Shown here piece by piece: positions 1 through 10,788 of a stretch of 64,000 nucleotides of DNA. Every line of letters starts with the position of its first letter. The first letter of the stretch is position 1. The notes under the pieces were generated by a model. The model worked only from the letters and a program-made list of their open reading frames with translations. It had not been told where the DNA came from and did no database searches. The DNA is from Unio delphinus (taxonomy: Eukaryota; Mollusca; Bivalvia; Unionida; Unionidae), in the NCBI GenBank assembly GCA_029339505.1, contig JAQISU010000167.1, positions 3,223,501 through 3,287,500 on the forward strand, in the 5' to 3' direction. Both the position numbers and the translations under genes were made by a program.

Positions 1-210
1 GAAAATTGCAATTTAGTATGCGTATTTAACGGTACTGGAAAATACACATTACAAAATATTTTTAATTACTGGTGTGACGGTGATATGGATTTTAATAAAT
101 TTAAAAATTTCTTTAGTATGGCTAGAACCGCCCCATACGGATTTATAACGATAAATTTAGCAGACTCTCGGACAAGATATCGTATCGGACTTGATCAAAT
201 ATTTAGTTAG
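1..210 (+). CDS. Packaging ATPase C-terminus, element A (partial)
   Basis: The frame is open from the window edge to a TAG at 208-210. It translates to about 69 residues that align without gaps to the C-terminus of the packaging ATPase at 19286-19957; both end in the same motif TRYRIGLDQIF. In Polintons this FtsK/HerA-type ATPase pumps DNA into the capsid. The Walker motifs lie outside the window. Identity to the second copy is clearly below 100% (my eye estimate is around 60-70%), so this is a different element and not a recent duplicate. No break is seen in the visible part. Confidence 0.85.
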   Translation, partial: ENCNLVCVFNGTGKYTLQNIFNYWCDGDMDFNKFKNFFSMARTAPYGFITINLADSRTRYRIGLDQIFS

Positions 211-216
211 CGCATT

Positions 217-523
217 AGCAGCCGAGGAGGTGAACGTCAACTAAATGGCGTCTTTTTTTTTTTACCCGAAAACTCCACGAATTTTCCAAGCATCGTAGCA
301 GCAAAGGGGATGGTGACAACAAAAATGGCGTCGTTTTTTTTTTTAATTTTATTTTGATGAATGGAGGCTTATATTAAGCATTTTCGAGAAAGCCTCAGTT
401 TACTAAATCGACGCCTGTAAAAGTTGGTCTGTTCACCCTCCCTGCATTTTGTTAGATATTTTCGGTTTCCGTAGAAGCCTTATTTTTGCTTGAAAACTTG
501 GTCTGTTCACCCTCCCTGCTGCT
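217..523. repeat. Terminal repeat region of element A
   Basis: It starts AGCAGCCGAGGAGGTG and ends CACCCTCCCTGCTGCT, an inverted pair. Further internal copies of the motif occur at 297 (AGCAGCAAAGGGGATGG) and at 427-446 (GTCTGTTCACCCTCCCTGC). This matches the organisation, though not the full sequence, of the TIRs of the complete element. Short T-runs at 250-262 and 333-343 follow the repeated words ATGGCGTC. Confidence 0.7.
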
Positions 524-2016
524 TAGATTATCTCATTTGACCTATTGCTAGAATTATTCATTGGAATTACAAAGTGTCATTGGATTTGAACATTGTTCTG
601 AGACTATTGTACAATATTCAAAGGAGTCATGCGCACAGCCAAGGTGATACGTACAATCGAGTATCTGAAATTCATTCGGATTTGATTAAAACATTGTTAA
701 GATTTATTGGGGGTTCACTTCATACTACTTGAAGTTCCTTTTATAGTTCAAGCTTTAACTTTGATAATTAAATTGAGTTAAATTTGTATAACACTTGTTG
801 GTTTTGTTTCGTTGTGTTACTTAGTTTATGATTATAAAATCGTATCGCAGAGGACAAATAATACGTTTTGTTGTTTTGTCCACTATGTCAGTATTGTGTG
901 ACATACCTTGTCTATCAGCCAAAATAAAGAGCCATTTTGAAGAGGTCTTTCTAAAATATTGTATGTCCATGGAATATGTAGATATCGTTGTGATATACAT
1001 ATTTAATTGCCTAAGTCAGCAAAATGAAGCTGTCCTCTCTGCCAGCATAACTTTATTTATTTATGATACAATATTGATTTATTACAACATGCGTCCTATT
1101 ACAATTGTCAAAACTAAATCGCTGTCATTCGTGTATCAGGGGACGTAATGTGACGAAACCTCAGTTGTATGGGACTTGTATATTTAAATGGATGTATGGT
1201 GATAACAAAATTGAAGGTTTTATGCACAAATTGATTCATTTTGAAACTGAAATTAGTGACCTAAAATTAGTGACCTAAAATTGCAGTCATTGGTTGACCA
1301 AACGGTGCAATCACTGGTTGAGAAAAGGAAAGAATAGTCCATACCATTTACACTTTATTAGTCCGTGGGTAGTACAAACTTAAAATTTAGGATATTATGT
1401 CAAATACTGAAAATGATTGTAAACAATATAACATATGTTGGTCAAAGTTTCTGCCTCTGAAATAAACGCTTTTCAAATGGCATTGAAGAAATAATATCCC
1501 ATCATGCACTCACATTTTCTTCAGTCAGAGTGGACTAAAATTATCTTTGGCAGAACTCCCATTCCCTTGGATGGAGAAGATTATATTCATTTTCTTTATC
1601 GGCTATTAAATTGCCTCTCAGTTGTGTATAACGTGCATATGTTATCCAGTTAAACTTTAGATTACGTACCTCTGCATCAATGACAGGCGAAAAAGAGAAA
1701 TGTGAGTAAATGTGAGCTGAAGAAGAAACAGATGAAGAACTCATTGCTGTAAAGAATTTCAAAGTAATAAACACGTATTCGTAACAACAGAATAACAAAT
1801 GCCAGTAAAGAAGTTTAAAAAATGTTTCACCACATGCAAATAATTTTATATATTTATCATATTTGATATTTGAAAATATCCCATATCATCTCTGTTAAAT
1901 TTTATTGATGTTTAAGTGAACAGGGTTTTGTTAAAAATGTTTGTTTTCAAGAAATAATCTGGTCTTGACTTGTCCTCCAAATATTCTTAAATTTATCTCT
2001 TTTCCTCTCTGTATTA

Positions 2017-2077
2017 CACACACACACACGCACACACACACATACGCACGCACGCACACACACACCATCATCATCAT

Positions 2078-2144
<67 letters not shown>
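2017..2144. repeat. Compound microsatellite (CA)n-(CAT)n
   Basis: (CA)n with CG interruptions from about 2017 to 2064 is followed by CAT/CAC triplets to about 2144. Apparent poly-Met, poly-Ile or poly-Asp frames here are artefacts of the triplet repeat. Confidence 0.95.
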
Positions 2145-2145
<1 letters not shown>

Positions 2146-3167
2146 GTCTCTTGACCTAGTGTGGTAGTTGAGGCACTGTGCTGCTGAACATCTGACCAGT
2201 TCCCTTCACTTGTCTCGATCATGTGCCAATGCCTGTGTGTGAATTCAGAAAGACTGAAATGACTAGTGCTCTCAATAGCATGATTTTTTATCACACACAT
2301 ACGTACATACAAATATTTAATCGGGTTGTGAAAAGGACTATTGGTATTATTCCCTACAATAGGCTGCCTCTGATAGGATTTCAGTTAGACTCCAAATATG
2401 ACAATCTTGATACAATGTTGCATTTCTCCTGCAACACATATCTGTCATATTATTATGTACATTTAATTTTCATAGCTTGTAAGTAATTTTTCTTAAAGAA
2501 AACAAATTACTTCATTATGTGATGTGGGTTATGTAAAATGTTATAGCTGATCTTGTCCAAACTTTAGTGACATTTTTTACATCATTATTGCACATCAACA
2601 TTTTCAGCGTGGGGTTTATTTTGGCATACCACTAAAGTTTATTCAGAACTTTAATCTTTAGGACTTTCATTAGAAGTGAGTAGTGTTAATCATAATTCTT
2701 ATGCACACCTTTTACAGAAAACCTGTCTGTCGTCTAGTAATTGGTTCTGCTCCAAAAGTATTCGAACAATACATACATGGATATTTTATTTCTTGATGTC
2801 CGTTTTTTTAAATATTAATTTACCCAAATCGTTTAATTAAAATATAGTATGATGTAGATGTTTTGTTTCTACACAAATATCTCCAATTGAAAATAAATTT
2901 ACAGTTTTTAAATGCCTTGTTATCGATTTTACACTGTGTGGTGGTTATACCTTTCGTCTTACCCAAACACAATAATTTTAAAAGAGTTTCTTTCTCGAAT
3001 TAGTTTACTTATTTTATGAGAATTTTTATGACGAACCTTTCCTCATAAATCCATAGATGTAATAATTTTGGAATCCGGAATGATAGAGAGAAGAGAAGAA
3101 GGAGTTCCTTAGAAAAGCTGTCAAAAAGGTGATGAAAAACGTCTTGGGGAAATGTACGGAATCTGAT

Positions 3168-3962
<795 letters not shown>

Positions 3963-5021
3963 GTCTGAGCTGTTTGTGCGTTTATTTATATGTATCACAA
4001 CGGCAAGAATAAATATGGCCATCCCTCGGTATACCGGTGTATAAATCATCCTAGCTAGAAAGATACTCTCATTTCTATTACATAAGAGCCATATTGTTTT
4101 TACGTCATTCGACAGAAAGTTCGATGCCTTAGGACTTTTACTTGAAATTATGCCAATGTTTAATCTTGTGGCTTACTGACTCTTGCTGGGTTAGTAATAC
4201 GGCACGTAATGTACATTACCTTTTGCTTGTAACGGCATTCACTTTTATTCGATTAATATATTGTTGTGATTTAGGAATAGATGAATTTAATTTTAATATA
4301 TTTTTGAAAAATTACTTTAATACAATTTATAGAAAATGTAAATCTTATTACTTTTACTAAAAGTATGTCCTAATACTTATGCTAATTGAATGGAGAAGGA
4401 AATTCAATGAAAGTTCAGTTCGTTGTCATATCTTGTAATGTTTCTATTCGATTCGATGTTACTAGAGAATTCGTTTAGTTTCTACAAGGAGTGTTTGTAT
4501 AAAAGCGTGTTTGTATAAAAGAGTGTTTGTATAATAGAGTGTTTGTATAAAAGCGTTTACATCATTTGGGTTTTCATCATTTTACAACTAATATAAATGA
4601 ATAAGGCAAATGTATTATACGATTAGTCAACATTTATTTGTTAAGAATTTTTTTCTTTGACAAACTCTTTGCTGCGTTTGCATTGCAGTTTCCTTCTTTT
4701 ATCATACCAGAAACTACCGCAAGCTGTTTACACATATCAAAAATATCTTAATGAATTTCTGTTCTATTGAGTATGGTACTTATGTTTTAGATTTTGGAGA
4801 TTGATATTATATATTTTTTTGTTGAGTTTTCTGTTGCTTTCAGTTTTTGGATTTTTATCAACATATTTTATTTGAAAGAATAACACCAGTTGGTATCGAT
4901 GATTTAGATCTTTATTCTAGTACTGATATTTTCTAAACTGGTCTTTGATGGTCTTTGTTTTACTTGTGTTGCAGATGAAGGTGTTTTTTCCCCTGTTTAT
5001 AAATTTCACTAAAACATAATA

Positions 5022-5028
5022 ATATACA
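5022..5028 (+). repeat. Candidate target-site duplication (left)
   Basis: ATATACA directly precedes GCAGCAGAGAGG. The sequence after the right TIR reads TATACA (20250-20255). The base at 5028 may belong to either the element or the duplication. Confidence 0.6.
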
Positions 5029-5291
5029 GCAGCAGAGAGGGTGAATCCTACAACGTTTTCAGACAAAATTTTGATTGAATCATTAAAACGAGCCTTCCTA
5101 CGATCTCATTTTAACCCAAAAAAATGTCTCAGGGGCAAACCCTACAACGTTTTCAGACAAAAAATTTATTGAAATCTTAATGAGCTTTCCCTACGAAATC
5201 TCATTTTAACTAAAAAAATGAAAACGGAGACTTTTACGATTTTTTAATTAATTTTGGTCGCAACTTGTTGTCATCCACCCTCTCTGCTGCT
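5028..5291 (+). repeat. Left terminal inverted repeat, element B
   Basis: 264 bp, the reverse complement of 19986-20249 with two differences by eye (one in an A-run, one C/T). The outer end is AGCAGCAGAGAGGGTG. The inner end is the inverted copy CACCCTCTCTGCTGCT, so the TIR is itself bounded by an inverted pair. It also contains two direct copies of CCTACAACGTTTTCAGACAA (about 5048 and 5140). Such sub-repeats could be integrase or terminal-protein binding sites (inference). Confidence 0.95.
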
Positions 5292-5336
5292 GGAACTTTC
5301 AGTTCTGGGTTAATAATTCTTTTACGATGAAAATCA

Positions 5337-6734
5337 CTAAGATTTCACAAACAGACTAATCGCTAACACCTCTTCTTGTAAATCAATCAGATTATTTGAC
5401 TGGTCGGTGAGTTTGAAATTAATTCTGGTTAATGAATTATTATGGCATCGCATGTAGACAGGATTAATTGGGTTTTCAATAATTAGGAATCCTGGAGGAG
5501 CTGTTGGTGCAAACGAATAAAGAATATATCCTTGCTGAGCTTGATTTGATCGTTCGAGATTAATTTGATAGCTTCCTTCGATAACACCGCATACTAAATT
5601 GAGCGCAATCACTGAGGATATATTCACGTTGAACGGAGCGATATGCCTACCGCCACCATCTGGGTCATTATTGTGTTTGAGGATTTTTATTTCCGATGAT
5701 GTTGTTTTTCTCCATGTATCATGAATTATTTTAAAACCAACATCGATGGCATCACTGAGAAGTTTTTTTAGTTCCGGTACGTTATATCCTGGTAGTTTAA
5801 ATGTTGGGATATCTTCAACGCGGATTTTATATTGATTTGCAAATCCTGTTCTCGATTGGGGATTATCGTCATCTAATATAACTCGAATAATTTGTGAATT
5901 AAATGTTTCCATGTCATTGATGATTTTGTTACATATTTCTACAACACTGATAAATTCATCTCGGGTGAGAGAGCCGGATCTAAGGGGTATTAACAACAGT
6001 GAAAAATCATTATTCATTGCTGTAAAATTTTTAACGACTTTAGGTTTGTTAACAAAAAGATCTCTCTCTATGATATCCTCCTCTCCTCCAGTTGAGTAAT
6101 ATGCGAAATCAAAAAAATCTGCATTGGATTGGTATTCTTTATAACACTTTACTGGATTATCGGGGTTTATTCTGTCGGTGATATAATCAGTTTTTTGTGG
6201 TTCGGGTAAATTAACGGTTTCCTCCAGAGTTTTACTCTGGGGTGGTAATTCAGGCCATCCTAGTACGGTTCTAATAGAACTCTGATAGATATCTACGACG
6301 TATCCTCCAGTGCTTATTTCAATTGCGGATGATAGCGTCGGTTCATGAACTGTTATAGCGATTTTTGACTCTACTCCAGTAATCGATTTTATTCTACGCG
6401 CGAATTCATTATTGATTTGTTCGATTTGGTATGACCCTGTTGGTATCGAAACGACGTTCCAGTCTGGGGTTCCGTCGGGTTTATTCTTATTTGCAAACAC
6501 TAAAGAATTATTGGGTTGTTGACCACCAAATGATTTTGATCTGATATTAGGCCAACTGTGATACACTCGTAGTTTTGCTAGCGCTATCTCCTTCACGGGG
6601 ACTGGGCTAGGGAAATTCACACTGAATTCTGGATTCGTTGATGTTATTGATATCATGCTTGTTTGTACTGGGTTCGTGTTCTCCACTATTCGTTGAAGTA
6701 ATTCCTGCGGTGTTGTCATTGTTATTATACTCAT
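5337..6734 (-). CDS. Putative minor structural (penton/spike-like) protein
   Basis: 465 residues, intact. It has a Ser/Thr-rich N-terminal tail, then a segment around residues 35-60 with the pattern PVPVKEIALAKLRVYHSWPNI, and ends with a beta-rich FKLTDQSNNLIDLQ...ISLFVK strand. I associate this N/C-terminal pattern with a large family of invertebrate hypothetical proteins found next to Polinton capsid genes and thought to be jelly-roll minor capsid or spike proteins. That link is from memory and not proven here. It is the last gene of the minus-strand block, right beside the left TIR. Its first codons lie in a local duplication shared with the upstream gene. I find no counterpart in element C. 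The alternative is a non-structural protein of unknown role. Confidence 0.6.
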   Translation of the reverse strand: MSIITMTTPQELLQRIVENTNPVQTSMISITSTNPEFSVNFPSPVPVKEIALAKLRVYHSWPNIRSKSFGGQQPNNSLVFANKNKPDGTPDWNVVSIPTGSYQIEQINNEFARRIKSITGVESKIAITVHEPTLSSAIEISTGGYVVDIYQSSIRTVLGWPELPPQSKTLEETVNLPEPQKTDYITDRINPDNPVKCYKEYQSNADFFDFAYYSTGGEEDIIERDLFVNKPKVVKNFTAMNNDFSLLLIPLRSGSLTRDEFISVVEICNKIINDMETFNSQIIRVILDDDNPQSRTGFANQYKIRVEDIPTFKLPGYNVPELKKLLSDAIDVGFKIIHDTWRKTTSSEIKILKHNNDPDGGGRHIAPFNVNISSVIALNLVCGVIEGSYQINLERSNQAQQGYILYSFAPTAPPGFLIIENPINPVYMRCHNNSLTRINFKLTDQSNNLIDLQEEVLAISLFVKS

Positions 6735-6900
6735 GATTTATTTCTAATTTTGGTATCGAGGAATCATAAATACTGACCATCACTGAGAACTCACAATCTG
6801 GTAATGTTGATATTATTGAGATCATTTTGTTTTTTGGGTTCGTGTTTTCTGATTCCATCGGTGTTGTCATTGTTATTATACTCATGTTGTCGCTCTAATT
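6640..6900 (-). repeat. Local tandem duplication at a gene junction
   Basis: The region coding HEYNNNDNT and MSIITMTTP occurs twice, near 6715-6750 and near 6860-6900. The intervening frame repeats degenerate versions of the end of the upstream gene and the start of the downstream one. It looks like a roughly 150-bp unequal duplication across the stop/start junction. The start at 6734 keeps the longest coherent frame. Confidence 0.6.
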
Positions 6901-7336
6901 TCGATATCGCGGAATCAAAAATACTGACAATCGCTGAGAATTCACTATCTGATATATTCGTATTATCGAGTGACGACGATATCATCAATGATAATTGCGA
7001 GTATGCGGTTGATGCAATATGAAATTGAAGTAAGTAATTCTGCAGTTTACTCTGGCTGCATGATGATATCTTTTTTGCTATCCCGGTTGATATACCCCCG
7101 ATTGTAGCCACCGCAGAAATGCAAATTGGAACTACGACCGGGGCAATCATTGTAACAGATGCTAGTATTATTCCGGCACAAGTGAGAACGCTTGACACCG
7201 AGTATATAATAACATCAATTGCGGTGATTCTTCGTCGGTATTTTTTTATTTTTATTTGATACTCCTCAGTGAGGGTTTTGAGTCTATTCTGAAATTCTCT
7301 GACCTGATCATAGCGACATTGAGTTGATGAAATCAT
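6791..7336 (-). CDS. Putative membrane protein, coiled-coil plus hydrophobic hairpin
   Basis: 181 residues. Residues 10-37 are a charged helix. Residues 39-85 are strongly hydrophobic with a KK after them and suit two membrane-spanning or membrane-inserting helices. Residues 90-150 are helical, with an S-x-SEF motif. I recall the pattern (charged helix, Gly/Ser/Ala-rich hydrophobic hairpin, KK, helix) from invertebrate Polinton-linked hypothetical proteins, but its function is unknown; a virion membrane or entry-accessory role is an inference. Element C has a clear homologue starting at 28654. The C-terminal tail overlaps the local duplication. The upstream region carries a near-palindromic AAACACTAGCGTTT at 7348-7361. 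Confidence 0.65.
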   Translation of the reverse strand: MISSTQCRYDQVREFQNRLKTLTEEYQIKIKKYRRRITAIDVIIYSVSSVLTCAGIILASVTMIAPVVVPICISAVATIGGISTGIAKKISSCSQSKLQNYLLQFHIASTAYSQLSLMISSSLDNTNISDSEFSAIVSIFDSAISKLERQHEYNNNDNTDGIRKHEPKKQNDLNNINITRL

Positions 7337-7347
7337 TTTTATTTTAA

Positions 7348-7361
7348 AAACACTAGCGTTT
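7348..7361. promoter_or_regulatory. Palindrome-like motif upstream of membrane protein gene
   Basis: AAACACTAGCGTTT is one mismatch from the perfect 14-bp palindrome AAACGCTAGCGTTT found at 11255-11268. It lies 11 bp upstream of the minus-strand start at 7336, followed by CAATTG as in other late-gene leaders of this element. Confidence 0.4.
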
Positions 7362-7387
7362 TCAATTGTGAAATCCGAACGATTTAG

Positions 7388-8332
7388 TTATTTACTTAAA
7401 TCCGCTACGAATTCCACATACCATGATACCGGAGTTCTAGCCAAATGTTTATCAGTAGATGTTATCGTGAACTTTTCAGTTGTATCCTTGTCGATGATCG
7501 TTGAAATCGTATTGTTGACCCCGGATGAACTCGACGATGATATATTAAATTGAGTCGTTGTTACTAGTGTTAATCGATAAATACCTTTAACGGTTGCAGT
7601 GATATCTAATTTGTTGTTTGTAGGTGTCCACAAAAATGATCCGTGTTGGATTGTATATACTACGTTATTGGTTTTCTCATGAGGAATTTTTGTTTTTTCA
7701 ATGATTGTTATCATCCTCGAAAAATCACCTTTGACGGCTTCGATGAAAGTTTTCGTCTCATCGATGGATTTTTTAATATCAGGGAGTTTTATTTCAATTT
7801 TATCCAACGGGGTTCCAATAAATTTATCAATGATATTTCTACGAAATGATATAAACTGTTTTCCGTTTTCTTCAATTCTAGATTCAAGTGTTGTTAGTAC
7901 AACCACAGAATTGTTTAACTCATCGTTGAGAGTTTTTAATCGATCTGTAATCGTCGAAACGAGTACACCCGGTTTTAGTTTACCCTGATCGGAAAATAAT
8001 GCGATAGTATTTTCGATTGCGTTTTGTTGTTTAACTAAAATATCATCCAGAGAAATATTACTGGTTTTCAATTTACCCTGATCCGAAAATAACGCGATAG
8101 TATTCTCGATTGCGTTTCGTTGTTTAACTAAAATATCATCCAATGACACAATACTGGATTTCAATTTACCCTGTTTGTCTTGAAATACAACTATTTCATT
8201 AGGATCAACATTTGTTAAGTTCAACGTCTCAGCTATTTCATCTTTGATTAGTTTTTTTACATCCTTGACAGAATCAGGTGGTGCAGTGTCATCGGGTTTG
8301 GGTTTCAAAGATCTCCCCCAAATATCAATCAT
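7388..8332 (-). CDS. Fiber-like coiled-coil protein with internal repeats
   Basis: 314 residues. Residues 53-83 and 84-114 are two near-identical 31-residue repeats (core SLDDILVKQ-NAIENTIALFS), and a third begins with DQGKLK at 115. Long helical, coiled-coil-prone segments follow (about 120-215). The C-terminal third is beta-rich and ends SWYVEFVADLSK, like a distal head domain. Shaft repeats plus head is the plan of a trimeric virus fiber, so I infer an attachment-fiber role; no homology to adenovirus fiber is claimed. It lies between the protease and membrane protein genes. Element C carries a degenerate homologue at the same position (28660-29783). Confidence 0.65.
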   Translation of the reverse strand: MIDIWGRSLKPKPDDTAPPDSVKDVKKLIKDEIAETLNLTNVDPNEIVVFQDKQGKLKSSIVSLDDILVKQRNAIENTIALFSDQGKLKTSNISLDDILVKQQNAIENTIALFSDQGKLKPGVLVSTITDRLKTLNDELNNSVVVLTTLESRIEENGKQFISFRRNIIDKFIGTPLDKIEIKLPDIKKSIDETKTFIEAVKGDFSRMITIIEKTKIPHEKTNNVVYTIQHGSFLWTPTNNKLDITATVKGIYRLTLVTTTQFNISSSSSSGVNNTISTIIDKDTTEKFTITSTDKHLARTPVSWYVEFVADLSK

Positions 8333-8356
8333 GTTATTGTAAAACTCTTTCTCTCT

Positions 8357-8764
8357 CTAAAATCGTTTCGATTTCCAGCGATTACTAGTGTATTCATTAA
8401 CGACAACATGTGGTGGTTTTCCGCTTGGGTTACTCAAGGAGTTAGAAATAGCGTCAAGGACATTTAATACTTCGCTGCCGCATATTGGTGGGTCAATCAT
8501 CGTTTGTGTTGGTAGCGTAGAATACCAAGTCTTCATTGGAAGGGTTTTTATATACCGCATAAACTCTTTTGGTGGGGCTAATCCATATGAATCGAAATAA
8601 ACAATCCCAGGTGGATCAATAGCGTATGCAACCCAGTGAGTTCCGGGTCCAGTGCTGTTATCTAAATTAATGATTCCGGTTTCAACGCTGTTTGGTTGAT
8701 GTGGTAATTGATCTTTCATAAAGACACCTCTGAAGTTTTTAATCGCTAGTTTTTTTAGCAGCAT
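8357..8764 (-). CDS. Adenain-like cysteine protease (maturation protease)
   Basis: 135 residues. The frame carries the adenovirus-protease signature: FRGVFMKDQLP near the N-terminus, His43 in GTHWVAY, Asp58 in VYFDSYG, Gln87 in PTQT and Cys95 in PPICG, in the order H-D/E-Q-C of the C5 family. This enzyme cleaves capsid and core precursors during virion maturation. The length is short compared with adenain (about 200), but typical for Polinton homologues as I recall. The N-terminal 26 bp overlap the 3' end of the pVI-like gene, as expected for a compact viral block. The reading frame is intact. Confidence 0.88.
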   Translation of the reverse strand: MLLKKLAIKNFRGVFMKDQLPHQPNSVETGIINLDNSTGPGTHWVAYAIDPPGIVYFDSYGLAPPKEFMRYIKTLPMKTWYSTLPTQTMIDPPICGSEVLNVLDAISNSLSNPSGKPPHVVVNEYTSNRWKSKRF

Positions 8765-9290
8765 CCATTAAATCAAAATTGGACATAGGAACCATCGAAG
8801 ATTTGGGAACCATAGGTTCCTGAATTAATAAATCGTTCCTGGTAGTCTTAGACCCTTTCCGCTGTACCACGAATACGGGGTTCCTGGTAGTCTTAGACCC
8901 TTTCCCTTTTTTTTTATATCCTTTCCCAGTTGCTTTCTTTAGTGCCATTCCTGCTGCAGTACCAACGGCTCCTAACGCTGCCGCTTTAGCCACCGCTGGG
9001 GCTGCTGCTGCAATTAATGCTGGAATCGCAGCTAACAACGGAAATATACCGCCTGTTTTAATCATATTTTTGATAGCAGCCGCAGAGAGAGTAATCTGAA
9101 CACCCTTTTTTGCTGCAAGTGCATCATTGAAATGTTTTATTTGACGAGTTGTCAGTGATAATTTATTTGCACCACCAGTCATTTGGTTGGGTTTCAACGT
9201 GATTGTGGTTCCACATTTTTTAGCTGATTCCGATTGCAATTTTTTTAATTGACCAGGAGTTAACGCAACACTAATAACACTATATGACAT
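8739..9290 (-). CDS. pVI-like membrane-active minor capsid protein
   Basis: 183 residues. The N-terminal half has two amphipathic helical repeats (LTPGQLKKL at 10-18 and LTTRQIKHF at 46-54). Residues 80-117 form a Gly/Ala-rich hydrophobic segment beginning GGIFPLLAAIPAL. After this come Lys-rich sequence and a duplicated KGSKTTRN (about 130 and 144). The C-terminal motif SNFDLMDAAKK is kept in element C. This architecture matches the pVI-like proteins of adintoviruses/Polintons, which are thought to help membrane penetration; that role is from family knowledge. The C-terminus precedes and overlaps the protease gene. In adenovirus, pVI is a substrate and cofactor source of the protease, so the adjacency fits. 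The upstream region is AT-rich (TATATAATG). Confidence 0.75.
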   Translation of the reverse strand: MSYSVISVALTPGQLKKLQSESAKKCGTTITLKPNQMTGGANKLSLTTRQIKHFNDALAAKKGVQITLSAAAIKNMIKTGGIFPLLAAIPALIAAAAPAVAKAAALGAVGTAAGMALKKATGKGYKKKGKGSKTTRNPVFVVQRKGSKTTRNDLLIQEPMVPKSSMVPMSNFDLMDAAKKTSD

Positions 9291-9338
9291 TATATATAAT
9301 TGATTGATTCTAATTCAATGAAAAATCGAGAAAATCAA

Positions 9339-10742
9339 TCAAAGATTTTCTACTGGCGCATCTACCACTCTCATTCTTCCTCCAACACCTTCGAGTAGCA
9401 TTGATTTATCACTGAGAATGACAGCAACCGCTCTATAATTATCAATAGCATCAGGACGGGTTACATTAGCTCTAAAGTGTATATCAACGACGGATTGTCT
9501 TGTCAAATCAAGATGTTCCAGCGAAAAGTAATAGATCGGATATAGATTCTTAAAATCTAATTGTGATATTTGCAAACCAGTATCAACATTTTGATCACGT
9601 GCCATGAACGACAGCAATCTATGATACACGCGTGCAATATGATTTTCTGTGTAATCGAGTTGCACATCTTCGGATGGTTCCTGCTGACCGTTTATTCTCA
9701 GTGAGACGTCTTTCACACCTAATGGATCAAATATCATATGACTGAAACGTTGATCGCCAACTCATGTGCTATCCTGTAGCGCTACAAATATATGACGTGG
9801 AGCTGAAACATCTTGTTTTGATGCTAGATTCCACGTGAATAACCCGTTCAGATTTGATTGTTTAACATCTGTACTCACGGTTAACCAACTTAACAACGAC
9901 TTTCCTCCTTGGTCCATAAATGATAGTAATCGTTCTTCTGCGGTGATTGCTGGAGTCAACATTGGCATCCACAATGATATTTTTGTTAAAATAACTTTAC
10001 CGGCATCAGCATTGGGATTTGCAGCATCTGCTGGAATCCTCCAAATTGCGTCATTATCATCACCCTTTCGTACAAGCGCTACTGTATGCTTCGCCCCGTA
10101 GATAACTTTTCGGACGTTTCTACAGAATCCAAATATGTGATGCAGTGGAATAGCGCATGAAAATGATTTACTAGCCCCTTGCAACATTGAAATACGTGTT
10201 GCGGCTCCTAGATTGAAATTAACGTCGTTGTTTATAACTACAGCCTCGACATCAGCATCATCATTACCAGCACTGGCTTTTTTTGGTCGTCTTACAACAA
10301 ATTGAATTCCTCCAGCGGTATTTTTTACATCCTTTGCAAACATCATAGAAGGTCCTGCTGATCTTGTATAATCATCAGAATATCTCGCTAACCCGATTAT
10401 TGTTGTAGCCACATCAACATCGCGATCTATCGACTCGATTTCTTTTCCATCAATGAGGTATCTTGCACTCTCAAATAACGCCATAATACCATTATTGACA
10501 AAACCGACTTGAGTACCAGCTGGATACGGTGCTCCAGCAGCTGTTACAAGTTTTCCTTCTACTTCGATAAACGCTTCACAAGGCAAAAAATATTTACTGG
10601 TATCATGGACTTGAAGTTCAATTCGCGATCGACTATTTGCGTCTATTGCATGATAAGCGTAATATTGATAATCGCGTACAGAATCATCCTTGCCAACTGG
10701 GGCGTCTATATCAAACGCCGGATCATGTGATTTTTTGAACAT
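9339..10742 (-). pseudogene. Major capsid protein (double jelly-roll), one in-frame stop
   Basis: One frame runs from ATG at 10742 to 9339, about 467 codons, broken only by a TGA at 9762-9764. The 5' part (9762-10742) and 3' part (9339-9737) are in the same frame with 24 nt between the stop and the next Met. The C-terminal part has the Polinton capsid pattern with DTGLQISQLDFKNLYPIYYF. The element C homologue has an arginine codon at the site, so a CGA to TGA change (CpG deamination) is the simplest cause. The protein would form the icosahedral shell. The gene lies between those for pX-like and pVI-like proteins. Unless the stop is suppressed or edited, this copy gives a truncated capsid protein. 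Confidence 0.9.
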
Positions 10743-10788
10743 TTTATTCTATTTATAAGAGTCTAAATCGTGAAATCATAAACGATTT

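Larger units (their letters stand above)
1..523 (+). mobile_element. Polinton/Maverick element A, right end
   Basis: ATPase C-terminus (1-210) followed by a terminal repeat ending CACCCTCCCTGCTGCT at 523. This is the same gene-to-end arrangement as the right end of the complete element at 5028-20249. The body of the element lies to the left of the window. Confidence 0.8.

Noticed and set aside
828..1148. 106-residue open frame
   Set aside because: No recognisable domain, in AT-rich spacer, no neighbours; probably chance.
1931..2312. Open frames of poly-Met, poly-Ile and poly-Asp
   Set aside because: They translate a (CAT)n/(CA)n microsatellite.
5911..6099. Small plus-strand frames inside element B, also at 7701, 9835 and 17962
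   Set aside because: Antisense shadows of well-supported minus-strand genes.
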